64,000 bases of DNA, from assembly GCF_900113045.1 (NCBI RefSeq), contig NZ_FONY01000001.1, forward strand, positions 186,001 to 250,000. Reading direction: 5' to 3'. The translations under genes and the position numbers were made by a program. Source of the stretch: Thermoflexibacter ruber. GTDB lineage: Bacteria; Bacteroidota; Bacteroidia; Cytophagales; Thermoflexibacteraceae. Shown in pieces: positions 44,788 through 53,753 of the stretch. A model generated the notes under the pieces. The model saw only the letters and a list, made by a program, of their open reading frames with translations, made no database searches and had not been told where the DNA came from. Numbering within the stretch: the stretch's first letter is position 1; the number at the start of each line of letters is the position of its first letter.

Positions 44788-44964
44788 GCCAGTATTGTTT
44801 TTAGCCTGCCGAAGCGTAAGAAGGTCATTGATACTTGTTTTTATAGGAAGTTTCAAGATTTTAAGGAAAAGGTCTGTGAGTTTTTTACTCATATTGCCCA
44901 GTATAAGCAGGAATTAGACAGGCTAATTTCTTGGAATTTTAAAACCAAAACCAATTTTTATTGA
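44788..44964 (+). pseudogene. IS630-family transposase remnant (C-terminal ~50 residues)
   Basis: The frame from 44788 to the TGA at 44962-44964 reads 'LPKRKKVIDTCFYRKF', 'DFKEKVCEFFTHIAQYKQEL', 'DRLISWNFKT', matching the tail of IS630-type DDE transposases (KKxVI-[D/N]T-x-FYxxFxxF, then LxxLISxNF). Everything before, including the DDE residues, is gone (stop at 44785). Right after it, ATTGAGTATAA (44960-44970) looks like the element's right end. Confidence 0.75.
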
Positions 44965-44965
44965 G

Positions 44966-45678
44966 TATAAATGGATAAAGACATTTGATTACAAAAATGG
45001 CAATGGGAACGGATTAGGGTATATAGAAAATCCAACCCCCAATTTTCAAAATAATAAGTTTTTGAATATCAGTACAAAAAAGGAACAAGACATAACAATT
45101 ATTACTGTTTTAGTGAGCATAATATTTTTCAAGGTTGCCTCTATTTTGCCATTCGGCACTGCATAGAAGCCACATGGCTCAACGACCGCGACCAATTTTT
45201 ATATCCTAACGACGGCTGACAACAAGACACCGAATTTCAAAATGATTGCTTGGCTTTTACCCTTTTTCATAGTCAGAACAGAATTTCTTGCAAAGAAGGG
45301 ACAGACCATTGGATACCCTTCACAGAAGCAGAAGTCAATGCGCGCGAGCGGTTTGATAGCAATTTTATGGTCAAGTTCATTCAGGGAAAGTTAAAGCCTA
45401 ACGGCAACGGCACTTTGTATGAACCTACCAAAGTGCGCACTGCACCACTCACTTTTTCAGATGAAGCCCAAACCGTTTTTGAGGCTGGGCGAGCATTGTG
45501 GAAATACTATCACAGCAAGCCTAATATAAAAGTGAACGCTTCGCTGTATGATATTAAGGAGTATTTTCAGGGCAGAAATGAAAAAGGCAAGATGAATAAC
45601 AGAAGCCAAGATGAAACTTACAACAAACTCATAGCCGATTTGAGAGATAAATTAGATAGCCTTGCCCAAAAAATATAA
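44966..45678 (+). pseudogene. Decayed C-terminal part of a large DNA methyltransferase-like (type IIG/Eco57I-type) gene
   Basis: Reading from 44966 gives 'YKWIKTFDYKNGNG', 'LGYIENPTPNFQNNKFLNIS' until an A-rich frameshift near 45077-45082; the next frame gives 'YCFSEHNIFQGCLYFAIRHC', 'IEATWLNDRDQFLYPNDG' and then an in-frame TGA at 45217 where TGG (Trp) is expected; after it 'FTLFHSQNRISCKEGTDHWI', 'NARERFDSNFMVKF', 'LYDIKEYFQGRNEKGKMNN' run on to the stop at 45678. The reading resembles the end of large Bacteroidota restriction/methylation proteins; the catalytic part is missing. The 142-codon frame from 45250 is only its tail. Confidence 0.7.
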
Positions 45679-45736
45679 CCCAAAGTATAGGAATACGGCT
45701 TTTTGAGAAAATGACACAATAAAGTTCCGCCAAATT

Positions 45737-46423
45737 TCATTCTTGCTCTATTTTAAGATAATAACCATAGCCGATACGCGTATGGATAAGTTTAGGCTCA
45801 AAGCCCTTATCTATCTTGTTCCGCAAAAAGCTGATATAGACTTCTATGGTATTGGTGCCTGTTTCGAAGTTGATGTCCCAGACCTGCTCGGCAATAGTTT
45901 GCTTAGAAAGGACACGCCCTTTTGCCAAAGCCAAAAGTTCTAAAAGTTTATATTCTTTCAGAGTTAAGTTAATGGTCTGTCCTGCCCTACTGACGTGCAT
46001 TTGAGTTAAGTTGATTTCCAAATCTGCAATCTTGATAATTTCATCTTGGGCGAGGTCGTTTTTAGAACGCCTAAGCAAAGATTTGATGCGGGCAAGCAAC
46101 TCATCAAAGTGAAAAGGTTTTACTAAGTAATCGTCAGCTCCAAAATTAAAAGCCTCCACTTTGTCCTGTACCGCTCCGTAAGCTGTCAGCATTAAAATAG
46201 GAGTTGTTTTATCTTCTGCTCTAATTCTTTTGCAAACTTCTAATCCATTGACGGAGGGTACATTAATGTCTAAAAGAAATATATCATAGTGAAATTTTGC
46301 TCTTTCTCGTAAAAAAACTTCGCCATTGTGCATGACTTCGCAGTGAAAGTGCTGATTTTCTAAGAATTGCTTAATCTGAGCCGCCATGACTAAATCATCT
46401 TCCAACAAAAGAATAGAAACCAT
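45737..46423 (-). CDS. OmpR-family response regulator (orphan)
   Basis: 228 residues. Receiver domain with acidic pair 'LLEDD' (8-10), phosphoacceptor Asp52 in 'FLLDINVPSVNG', Thr in 'LMLTAYG' and Lys in 'DYLVKPF'; then a winged-helix DNA-binding domain ('LTLKEYKLLELLALAKGRVL', 'NTIEVYISFLRNKID', 'IHTRIGYGYYLK'). Such proteins switch genes when phosphorylated by a sensor kinase; no kinase gene is adjacent, so its partner is elsewhere. Divergent from the DUF2452 gene. Confidence 0.93.
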   Translation of the reverse strand: MVSILLLEDDLVMAAQIKQFLENQHFHCEVMHNGEVFLRERAKFHYDIFLLDINVPSVNGLEVCKRIRAEDKTTPILMLTAYGAVQDKVEAFNFGADDYLVKPFHFDELLARIKSLLRRSKNDLAQDEIIKIADLEINLTQMHVSRAGQTINLTLKEYKLLELLALAKGRVLSKQTIAEQVWDINFETGTNTIEVYISFLRNKIDKGFEPKLIHTRIGYGYYLKIEQE

Positions 46424-46559
46424 ACGCCATTATTTAAAAAAACAAGCTATTTTTGCATTTGTAATAAATATCTATTTTTCACGAAATATAGGCAAAATAA
46501 GTTTTAAACTATTGCGCTTAGTAAGTAGTTTACCTGATATTATCAAATATCATAAGCTA

Positions 46560-47039
46560 ATGCAAGAAATAAATAAGGAAAATCAGGAAGTTCGCCCAAT
46601 AGACATAGAGCAAATAGACTTGGAAAAACTCAGAGAAAAAGTTACAGAAGAACCAAGTATGCTTCCGTATGCTCATACAGTTGGCGGGGCAGTCATCAAA
46701 CCTGAAGACCAAGGAAAAATCAAGGCAAATGCTTTGGAAGCCATGTATCAGCAAACTGATATGCAAATGGAGCAGATTTATAAGCAGATGCAACTTTTGG
46801 CAGAGCAAGCTAAAAATATAAACACGCGCAAAACCATTTCAGAGCGAATCTATCAGGCAGAGATTCGCTTTGAGCCTTTGATAGGACGCACCTACTATCT
46901 TTATGAACGACATGGTAAAAGTGATGTACTTTCACTCATAGCCCCTAACGAGTGGGGAAAGAGCAAAAAATATGATAAGTGTATTGCCGCTATTCGCTTG
47001 TTAGCAGACCATACTTGGGAAATATTAGACATGCCATAG
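46560..47039 (+). CDS. DUF2452 family protein
   Basis: 159 residues from the ATG at 46560; the longer frame from 46386 overlaps the response regulator and lacks family similarity. Contains 'LPYAHTVGGAVIKPEDQGKI', 'MYQQTDMQMEQIYKQMQLLA', 'LIGRTYYLYERHGKSDVLSL', 'APNEWGKS' and 'IRLLADHTWEIL', the conserved DUF2452 pattern. Cytoplasmic, helical, function unknown; the family is widespread in Bacteroidota. Confidence 0.85.
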   Translation: MQEINKENQEVRPIDIEQIDLEKLREKVTEEPSMLPYAHTVGGAVIKPEDQGKIKANALEAMYQQTDMQMEQIYKQMQLLAEQAKNINTRKTISERIYQAEIRFEPLIGRTYYLYERHGKSDVLSLIAPNEWGKSKKYDKCIAAIRLLADHTWEILDMP

Positions 47040-47191
47040 AGTTTTGAACGAGTCAGGTAAGTATTTTTATTGTGTATAGTATATTTTTTTTCAAAAAAAA
47101 GCCTTAAATTACATCATTTTCCTAAATAATGACGTTCTTAGCATTGAAATACGATGCCCTTTATTTTTGATTTCTACATGAAGTTATACCT

Positions 47192-48430
47192 ATGAGAATA
47201 CATACTTCGACAACTAACGTACTGACCATACACTTTGGAAGCTATATGCCTCACGTTTGGTTTATTGTGGGCTTTTCTTTAAGCGTATTAGAAGCGACTT
47301 TGTTGTTTTTCAATACAGTAGGGTCTTTGCAGTTTCTTATCATTTTACTTTCTATCTCTGTAACCTTGATTATTACTGTACTCTTAGCAAGTATGAACGA
47401 GCATTTTAAAATGTTCTTAGACAAAGAAAAACAAATGCTTATCATCGCCCAACGCAAATCACAAGTAGTCATTCCCTACGATAACTTCAAAGCTATTTGG
47501 ATAAATAGAGTAAGCAACCCTAACTTAGAAGGAGAAACCCTCATACAAGTAAACATACTCAGACACAAGGCATCTTCCTTAGAGATTTATCATGGAAAAA
47601 GTTATAATGAACTCAAATCCAATATAGAAACGCTCATTACTTTTCTTCCCTTGCCTATTTATGTTACAAGTATAGATGACGCTCAAAAAGAGCCTTTCTT
47701 AGGGCAGTTTGCGTCCATCAAGAATGTTTTTTTAGATATATCACCAGAGGTAAAACTCAAAGTTACCATTCCAGAAAAACAGTACAGCCCTATGCGAATC
47801 TCTAACCGCAGAGTGCATAATATCAGCATATTTGCCAATGACCAAGCTATTTGGTTGGAATGGAATGTACTAAAATGGAGTTCCATCATTGCCATTTTGC
47901 TAAGCATATTTGTTTGTATCACTTTCATTTACGCCTCTATCAAATTTTTTGCTCGCACAAGTCTATTAGGCTATATTCCTGTAATGATTGGGATAGCATT
48001 GTTGTGCTTTGCTATTTATTCGCTCCTTTATTACTATTTGAGTCGACAGGTGATTTTTATAGACTCTGAAAAAATGATTTATAGGAAAACTCTTTTCTCT
48101 TCCCAAGAAGAAGTCATAATCCCTATCAAAGAAATTAAGCGTTCACAAGGAAATCTGATTAATCAATATAAGCCCTTGCATATCAAGATGGAATCTTCGC
48201 TCCAGATTCCTGAATACCAAAACTCCGCAGGAGAACTTTTCTACACGGCTAATCCCTTTTCTTGGGAACACAAGGAAATAGACCTCCAAGCCCTCTCTAT
48301 TGCAGAGCGTTTCCTGTTAGAAGATGTCGTTTTAGAAATGGTAGAAAGCAATGCCAAAGACCAAGCTGAATTAGACGCTTCTAACGAAGACGAACAGGAA
48401 GAAATCACCTTTATTAAAAAGCAAGGGTAA
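47192..48430 (+). CDS. Membrane protein of unknown function with two repeated halves
   Basis: 412 residues. Each half has a pair of membrane helices (about 20-40 and 46-66; 230-252 and 262-284) followed by a soluble segment that begins like a PH-like 'bacterial' domain: 'FKMFLDKEKQMLIIAQRKSQ' and 'QVIFIDSEKMIYRKTLFSSQ', then 'EVIIPIKEIKRSQG'. This suggests an internal duplication. Acidic C-terminus. Not recognised as a named family; possibly envelope-stress or ion related but nothing in the context shows it. Confidence 0.6.
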   Translation: MRIHTSTTNVLTIHFGSYMPHVWFIVGFSLSVLEATLLFFNTVGSLQFLIILLSISVTLIITVLLASMNEHFKMFLDKEKQMLIIAQRKSQVVIPYDNFKAIWINRVSNPNLEGETLIQVNILRHKASSLEIYHGKSYNELKSNIETLITFLPLPIYVTSIDDAQKEPFLGQFASIKNVFLDISPEVKLKVTIPEKQYSPMRISNRRVHNISIFANDQAIWLEWNVLKWSSIIAILLSIFVCITFIYASIKFFARTSLLGYIPVMIGIALLCFAIYSLLYYYLSRQVIFIDSEKMIYRKTLFSSQEEVIIPIKEIKRSQGNLINQYKPLHIKMESSLQIPEYQNSAGELFYTANPFSWEHKEIDLQALSIAERFLLEDVVLEMVESNAKDQAELDASNEDEQEEITFIKKQG

Positions 48431-48554
48431 GTGCAAACAAGAGCAATCAAGCAGATTAGAACGGGCTATATATCAGACATAAATATTTTATAAAACTTAT
48501 CAAAATATTTTAAATAAATATTGATTTTTAATTTAATATTTATTTACTTTGTAG

Positions 48555-48721
48555 CGAAGTAAAAAGGGGATTACCTAAATAAAAAGGGGTTAATCCTAAC
48601 AGGGTTAAATTCGGGAAGGCGATATACCAGAAGGGTCTATACGCTCCAAAGTATATTAGATTTTGCTGTCTGATGTACAGTTGAAGTTTCTAAGTCTTAT
48701 TAAGGCTTAGAAACTTTTTTT
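48555..48721 (+). ncRNA. Candidate structured non-coding RNA with own promoter and terminator
   Basis: About 165 bases between the membrane protein and msrC. Predicted stems: TTAATCCT/AGGGTTAA (48590-48608), GCG-TATA/TATA-CGC with CC/GG inside (48618-48645), GTATATTAGA/TCTGATGTAC (48651-48678, two G-U pairs), then a perfect 11-bp terminator AAGTTTCTAAG/CTTAGAAACTT (48684-48716) with T7. A TTG (48521-48523) and TACTTTG-type box (48545-48551) lie just upstream. Not a tRNA, tmRNA or RNase P by eye; a 6S-like regulatory RNA is one option. Confidence 0.5.
48684..48721 (+). terminator. Strong rho-independent terminator
   Basis: 11-bp perfect stem with extra inner CTT/AAG pairing and seven Ts; lies over 250 bases past the previous stop codon, so it more likely ends a short independent transcript. 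Confidence 0.85.
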
Positions 48722-48723
48722 AT

Positions 48724-48731
48724 TATATTTG
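48724..48731 (+). promoter_or_regulatory. -7 box of msrC (TATATTTG)
   Basis: TATATTTG (TAnnTTTG type) directly after the terminator T run and 30 bases before the msrC ATG. Confidence 0.6.
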
Positions 48732-48761
48732 CCATATCAATTTTTCAATCCTTTATCATTC

Positions 48762-49253
48762 ATGGCAGAATCAATTTATATTGACCACTCTTTGACTAAA
48801 AAAGAAAAATATGAGGATTTATTACCTCAAATTCAGGCACTCATAGAAGGAGAAACCGACCTCATTGCCAACCTTGCTAATGTCTGTGCGGCACTCAAAT
48901 ATGGCATGGATTTTTTCTGGGTAGGCTTCTACTTGGTGAAAGGCCAGCAACTTGTCTTAGGACCTTTCCAAGGGACTGTCGCCTGCACACGCATAGATTT
49001 TGACAAGGGAGTATGCGGTGCTTGTTACCAACAAAAGGAAACTATTATAGTTCCTGACGTAGAGGCTTTCCCCGGACATATTGCCTGTAGCTCCTTATCT
49101 CGCTCTGAGATAGTTGTCCCTATTGTCAAAGATAATCAAGTGATTATGGTTTTGGACGTAGATAGTACTCAACTCAATGATTATGATGCAATAGATAAAA
49201 CCTATCTGGAAAAAATTGCAAGCATAATAGAGGAAAAAATAATACAGTTTTAA
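48762..49253 (+). CDS. msrC: Free methionine-(R)-sulfoxide reductase (GAF domain)
   Basis: 163 residues from the ATG at 48762, just downstream of the promoter box. Single GAF domain: 'MDFFWVGFYLVKGQQLVLGP', 'GTVACTRIDFDKGVCGACY', 'HIACSSLSRSEIVVPIV', 'VLDVDS'. Cys75, Cys85 and Cys109 occupy the positions of the resolving and catalytic cysteines of E. coli fRMsr. It reduces free Met-R-sulfoxide and so guards against oxidation. Transcribed alone. Confidence 0.92.
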   Translation: MAESIYIDHSLTKKEKYEDLLPQIQALIEGETDLIANLANVCAALKYGMDFFWVGFYLVKGQQLVLGPFQGTVACTRIDFDKGVCGACYQQKETIIVPDVEAFPGHIACSSLSRSEIVVPIVKDNQVIMVLDVDSTQLNDYDAIDKTYLEKIASIIEEKIIQF

Positions 49254-49498
49254 GAAATATTTGTATAAATTTTATACGATATTTGAGCAATATTGCTGAG
49301 TGAATACTTAAACAAAAGTAATATTTTTGCCTAAAAATTGTTAATTTTTTATTTGTAAGTTTCTTGTTATTAATAAGTTAGTAGTTTTTCTTATAGTATT
49401 TACTCATTTTAAGTATGCTTTTTGCTAAACTTAATTTGGTGCAAATATTGCCTTTTTACATTCTTGACTCTATGTTATATCTCAATAAATCTTTTTTT

Positions 49499-50935
49499 AT
49501 GAAATCCACAAAAATTTACCTTTCTATCTTTTTTATACTCATAGGTATAGGGAGTGCTTTTGCCCAAGATGGCGTAGATAAATATGTGCAAGCTGATAGA
49601 GCGCGTAAAGCAAAAAAATATGACATTGCTCTCCAACTCTATCAAGACGCTATCAAATTAGAACCTACCGCTTCAAGGTATTACTATGATATGGGTTTAT
49701 GCTACAGGGCAATGGGAGATATAGACAATGCTATCAAATCTTTTGAAAAAGCGGCAAGCCTCAAGACTGACTATGCAGAAGCCTATAAAACCTTAGCTGT
49801 TATTTATGAAAAAGCCAAAAAAGATTACATGCAGGCAGCGTATTATTATAAAAAAGCAGCTGAGTATGATACAGACCCCAAAACCAAGTTAGAAAGCATT
49901 AACAGAGTCATTGCTATTATGAATGCTAACCAGAAATTTGATTCTATCCCTGCCCTTTTGGAACAAGCTAAGAAGTTAGACCCTACCAATGGCGATATTA
50001 TGTACATGGAAATCAGAAATTTAAACAAATTAGGTCAGTATGAGGCAGCCATAGAAAAGTCAAAATTTATGCTTGCTAATTTCGCCAAGTACAAAGGTCG
50101 TAATGAAGCTGGGCAAATGGCTACTTTGAAACCACCAAGAGATTTAGATAGATTTAACTATGAAATAGGTTATGCTTATAACAAACAAGCAAAATTTGAT
50201 AGCTCCCTGATTTTCTTGAAAAAGGCAGATTTTGGCAAGTTCAAAAAGAGAGTATCTGTCTTGTTGCCAAGATACCAATATGAGATTGCGCTTGCCTATT
50301 TTGATATTTTTAACTATGATAAAGCCCAGGAAGCTATCAATAGAGCATTGGCAATGGATTCTAAATACAAAGAGCCTCAAGAGTTAGCGATTAGAATTAC
50401 AGGAATGAAGGCGTCCGTAAAGGGAAAGCAACAGGGGATTAAACTTTTAGAAGACTCTGTAAAAATAAATAAAGATGAAAAGAAGAGAGCAGACGTGTAT
50501 TGCCGCTTGTGCAAATTACAATTTGAAACATTTGATTTTGAAGGTGCTGCCCTCTCTGCCAATGAATGTTTGAAGTTTTTCCCTGAAAGATTACAAGTTA
50601 CTTTGTGGAAGGCAATCGCACAGTATAGGACGGGTAAGTTCAATGAGGCTGCGGCTGATTTACAAAATGTTACTGAGTCAGAAGACCTTAATGCTGACTT
50701 GAAAGCACGTTTTGCTTTTGCCTTAGGTATTATTATGAAAGAAGCCGCCAAATCTCCACAAGGCGACCCCGCTTCACAGAACTTTTTTGCTATGGAAAAC
50801 TTCAAAATTGCCTTGAAAAGTAATAGGTATATGCACGCCGCTCGCTTAGAAATGGAAGGAGTACCCGGCTTTGACAAAATCCTTGCCGAGGAAGAATTGC
50901 AAGAGATGGGCGGTGGGGCTATGATGGAGGAATAA
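49499..50935 (+). CDS. Secreted tetratricopeptide-repeat protein
   Basis: 478 residues from the ATG at 49499, which starts the signal peptide 'MKSTKIYLSIFFILIGIGSAFAQ'; the ORF extends 28 codons upstream without merit. Repeated TPR helices: 'AKKYDIALQLYQDAIKLEP', 'YYDMGLCYRAMGDIDNAIKS', 'AEAYKTLAVIYEKAKKDYMQ', and others to ~residue 440. Works as a periplasmic or outer-membrane-associated scaffold; partner unknown. A 245-base leader with a TATTTTTG box upstream precedes it and a hairpin terminator follows. Confidence 0.8.
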   Translation: MKSTKIYLSIFFILIGIGSAFAQDGVDKYVQADRARKAKKYDIALQLYQDAIKLEPTASRYYYDMGLCYRAMGDIDNAIKSFEKAASLKTDYAEAYKTLAVIYEKAKKDYMQAAYYYKKAAEYDTDPKTKLESINRVIAIMNANQKFDSIPALLEQAKKLDPTNGDIMYMEIRNLNKLGQYEAAIEKSKFMLANFAKYKGRNEAGQMATLKPPRDLDRFNYEIGYAYNKQAKFDSSLIFLKKADFGKFKKRVSVLLPRYQYEIALAYFDIFNYDKAQEAINRALAMDSKYKEPQELAIRITGMKASVKGKQQGIKLLEDSVKINKDEKKRADVYCRLCKLQFETFDFEGAALSANECLKFFPERLQVTLWKAIAQYRTGKFNEAAADLQNVTESEDLNADLKARFAFALGIIMKEAAKSPQGDPASQNFFAMENFKIALKSNRYMHAARLEMEGVPGFDKILAEEELQEMGGGAMMEE

Positions 50936-50958
50936 GACATTTAAAATATAGCATTATC

Positions 50959-50989
50959 AAATGACAGTCTTTACAGGGGGCTGTCATTT
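50959..50989 (+). terminator. Terminator after the TPR gene
   Basis: AAATGACAG (50959-50967) pairs with CTGTCATTT (50981-50989), then TT; 23 bases after the stop codon. Confidence 0.75.
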
Positions 50990-51003
50990 TTCATTGAAGT
51001 ACT

Positions 51004-51636
51004 ATGATTATCAATCCGGAAATAGAAAAATATGCAGAGAAGTATTCCACTCCTGAGCATGAGATACTTCAAAGGTTAAACCGCGAAACTCATGCAAAGA
51101 TACTGCATGCAAGGATGTTGTCTGGACATCTACAAGGCAATATGTTAGCTGTCTTTTCAAAAATGCTACAGCCTCAAAGAATCTTAGAAATAGGGACTTT
51201 TACAGGCTATTCTGCTCTTTGTTTGGCACAAGGACTGGCAGAGGGAGGTCTGCTTTACACCCTTGATATTAATGAAGAATTAGAAGAAATGGTGCAAAAG
51301 TATATCAAAGAAACTGGTTTGGAAAGTAAAATCAAACTGCTGATAGGCGATGCCATGCAACTCATTCCTACGCTTGACGAGATATTTGACTTGGTTTTCA
51401 TAGATGCAGACAAAATAAATTATGCTCACTATTACGACCTTGTTTTTGAAAAAGTACGCAAAGGTGGTTTTATCATCGCTGACAATGTGCTCTGGTATGG
51501 AAAAGTGCTTGGCGAAAAGCAAGACAAAGACACAAAAGCAATCCATGATTTTAATGAGAAAATACAGAAAGATAATAGGGTGAGTAATACGCTTTTGCCT
51601 CTTAGGGACGGATTAATGATTATACAAAAATTATAG
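51004..51636 (+). CDS. SAM-dependent O-methyltransferase (catechol/caffeoyl-CoA type)
   Basis: 210 residues. Motifs: 'ILEIGTFTGYSALCLAQGL' (SAM binding), 'LYTLDINEE', 'DLVFIDADKINYAHYYD' (metal-binding Asp and catalytic region), 'GGFIIADNVLWYGKV' with the second metal ligand pair, and 'LPLRDGLMIIQK' at the end. This is the cation-dependent family PF01596, in bacteria of broad or unknown substrate. 14 bases separate it from the preceding terminator. Confidence 0.9.
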   Translation: MIINPEIEKYAEKYSTPEHEILQRLNRETHAKILHARMLSGHLQGNMLAVFSKMLQPQRILEIGTFTGYSALCLAQGLAEGGLLYTLDINEELEEMVQKYIKETGLESKIKLLIGDAMQLIPTLDEIFDLVFIDADKINYAHYYDLVFEKVRKGGFIIADNVLWYGKVLGEKQDKDTKAIHDFNEKIQKDNRVSNTLLPLRDGLMIIQKL

Positions 51637-51680
51637 TCCCGTGATTTAGGTATATTTCTACTCAAATAAATAACAATTAA

Positions 51681-52508
51681 GTGTTTCGTAAACTCTTTGT
51701 TTTCTTTTTATTACTTTACTCTGTCATACTTTGGCTATCCAACCTACTCTGGTATCAATACGAAAATTTTAGTCAATTTCATTGGTTTGATGATTGGCAG
51801 GAATGGAAACAAATGGATAAATTGGGGCATTTGTTTTCTGCTTTCCATTTGAGTAGCCTTCTCTGCACCATAGTAGGTTATCTGCTCAAAAAGAAAACTC
51901 AGCCACTGCCTCTGCCTCAGCATGATTTAGTTCTTTTTAGTAGCCTCATTAGTTTTTTGCTAATCTCTTCCATAGAAATCTTAGACGGCTTCGCACCTAC
52001 CTACGGTGCAAGTATTTATGACCTCATAGCCAATGCCTTAGGTGCGATATTGTTTAGTGTACAAAAAATCTACCTCAGCAAGTTTTTTGTACTGCCTAAG
52101 TTTTCTTTTCACTTTACAAAATTTGCCACAGAAAGACCGAATGTATTAGGAGATAATAAGCTATTGCAAATCTTCAAAGATTACAACGGGCAGACCTATT
52201 GGTACTCCTTACCCTTTTTCTCTTTCTTTGGCAAAAAGCACTTACCAAAATGGGTGAGCTATATTCATCTTGCTATTGGATACAGTGCTGAGGAAATGAT
52301 TTTTGGGAGAGCGTATCAAAATGAAGCAATAGGATTGTTTCCTCTTAGACGGTACTTCATTTCTTTTGACCTGCATTTGCCTGCATTTTCATCTAAATAC
52401 ACCCTTATTAATTCTTTCATTTTTTTACTCAATGCTATTAAATTACCTCTGCCTACGCTGGAGTGGAACGACAGAGATGGCTTTGTATGGCATTGGATAT
52501 ACTTTTAA
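51681..52508 (+). CDS. DUF2279 family (YfiM-like) membrane protein
   Basis: 275 residues, GTG start. N-terminal hydrophobic segment (~5-24), then 'FDDWQEWKQMDKLGHLFSAF' (the DK-x-GH signature), 'SSIEILDGFAPTYGASIYDL', 'IANALGAILFSVQ', and a C-terminal part ending 'VWHWIYF'. The pattern fits DUF2279/YfiM proteins with several membrane helices. Function unknown. 44 bases after the methyltransferase, perhaps cotranscribed. Confidence 0.78.
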   Translation: MFRKLFVFFLLLYSVILWLSNLLWYQYENFSQFHWFDDWQEWKQMDKLGHLFSAFHLSSLLCTIVGYLLKKKTQPLPLPQHDLVLFSSLISFLLISSIEILDGFAPTYGASIYDLIANALGAILFSVQKIYLSKFFVLPKFSFHFTKFATERPNVLGDNKLLQIFKDYNGQTYWYSLPFFSFFGKKHLPKWVSYIHLAIGYSAEEMIFGRAYQNEAIGLFPLRRYFISFDLHLPAFSSKYTLINSFIFLLNAIKLPLPTLEWNDRDGFVWHWIYF

Positions 52509-52546
52509 GGTAATATTCTTATAGCTGTGATATTGGCAATCCCTTT

Positions 52547-53623
52547 TTAATCTACAAGCACTTGATACACTTTAAAACTTAGTTGATTGTTAGGAACATC
52601 TAAATATCTAAAATAGATACCTTCCTTGCTTATGAGCGGAACGCTTCGCTTATCATTTACCATGTCAAAGGGAAAATCTACCTCTCCCAATTTGGTGAAA
52701 GCGTCATTGAGAACGATGAGCGAATACTTAGCTTTATCCTTATCGGCGTTGGCGTACTTAGCGATTCTGTAATAGAGGTTTCTGTATTTATCATAAATAA
52801 CCTCTTTGTAAAAAGGTGTATTTCTCATATAGCTAATTTTTACCTCTAAATCTTCCCAAGAAGCGAGAGGTTTGATGGTATCTATGCGGATTGAATTGGC
52901 TTTATACAATTTTGTACTTATCAAAGTATCTTGGATTACTAAGAACGAAGAGGCGGGAAAAGAATAAACTATCTCCCCATTTTTCCCTAAACACCATTCT
53001 AAATTTTCTCTCCACAAATGCCCTTGATAGGATTGGGGGTATTGAATAGGAGCAAACGTAGTTTCTCCATTTATCAAGTTAGTTTTACTAATAAACTTGT
53101 GTGGTACAGAGAAATAATCCCGATTCCTTGGATAGTCAAATAAATTAATCGTAGCATATAGATACTCCGCTGATATGTAAGTCGGCATTAAGTGAGGATA
53201 GAAAAGTATTTTACCATCTTCGGCTACTTGTTTGATTTGACTGTATTCTTTGATAATATTCCCAGTTTTATCCATCAAAGAAGGGAACTTCCCCCACTCT
53301 CCTTCTATCTGATAACATAGAATGATTGAGTCTTTGCTTACTGGGAAATGGCTGTAAGGGAAGTTTTGCTTTGATTGGAAACTGATACTTTGTTTTTTCA
53401 AAGACGGTAGTTCTACAAACTCTAAGGAATGAGAATGGTAAGAAATGTATGAAATAAATTCTTGCTTGCCTATATAAGCTAATAAGGGGAAGGAGATGTT
53501 GGTACTATTTATAGGAATATTTATCTGATGCAGAAATTTTAGAGAAACTGTTGGTTTCTGTTGTTCGGCACAGATACAGAGAAAACTAAGGAAAATATAC
53601 AAGAAAATAGTTATGCTTATCAT
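52547..53623 (-). CDS. Secreted beta-propeller-like protein (DUF4221-like)
   Basis: 358 residues from the ATG at 53623 (MISITIFLYIFLSFLCICAE), giving a signal peptide; a Cys at the cleavage region may be lipidated but the lipobox is not canonical. The mature chain has strand-rich repeats: 'ISFPLLAYIGKQEF', 'HSHSLEFVELPSL', 'GEWGKFPSLMDKTG', 'YDKYRNLYYRIAKYANAD', 'LIVLNDAFTKLGEVDFP', 'LISKEGIYFRYLDV'. These resemble six-bladed propeller (BF3164/DUF4221) lipoproteins of Bacteroidota. Encoded just downstream of a Cys-rich small secreted peptide. Confidence 0.6.
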   Translation of the reverse strand: MISITIFLYIFLSFLCICAEQQKPTVSLKFLHQINIPINSTNISFPLLAYIGKQEFISYISYHSHSLEFVELPSLKKQSISFQSKQNFPYSHFPVSKDSIILCYQIEGEWGKFPSLMDKTGNIIKEYSQIKQVAEDGKILFYPHLMPTYISAEYLYATINLFDYPRNRDYFSVPHKFISKTNLINGETTFAPIQYPQSYQGHLWRENLEWCLGKNGEIVYSFPASSFLVIQDTLISTKLYKANSIRIDTIKPLASWEDLEVKISYMRNTPFYKEVIYDKYRNLYYRIAKYANADKDKAKYSLIVLNDAFTKLGEVDFPFDMVNDKRSVPLISKEGIYFRYLDVPNNQLSFKVYQVLVD

Positions 53624-53753
53624 CAGTAGTAAGACCAATTAAATATATATATTCTCATAAATGAGAACGGGTTGCTTTACAATTACTTATAAGCATATAA
53701 AAGTAAAAGGTCACTAAAGATAAATCAATAACCTTTTACGTAAAATATTTTGA

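Noticed and set aside
45250-45678. 142-codon frame as an independent gene
   Set aside because: It is the in-frame continuation, after a TGA, of a longer decayed methyltransferase-like gene and has no own start context.
46386-46559. N-terminal extension of the DUF2452 protein
   Set aside because: It overlaps the divergent response regulator start and lacks family similarity; the ATG at 46560 starts the conserved part.
50377-50940. 187-codon minus-strand frame
   Set aside because: Antisense to the TPR gene; Ser/Lys/Ala-rich with no motif.
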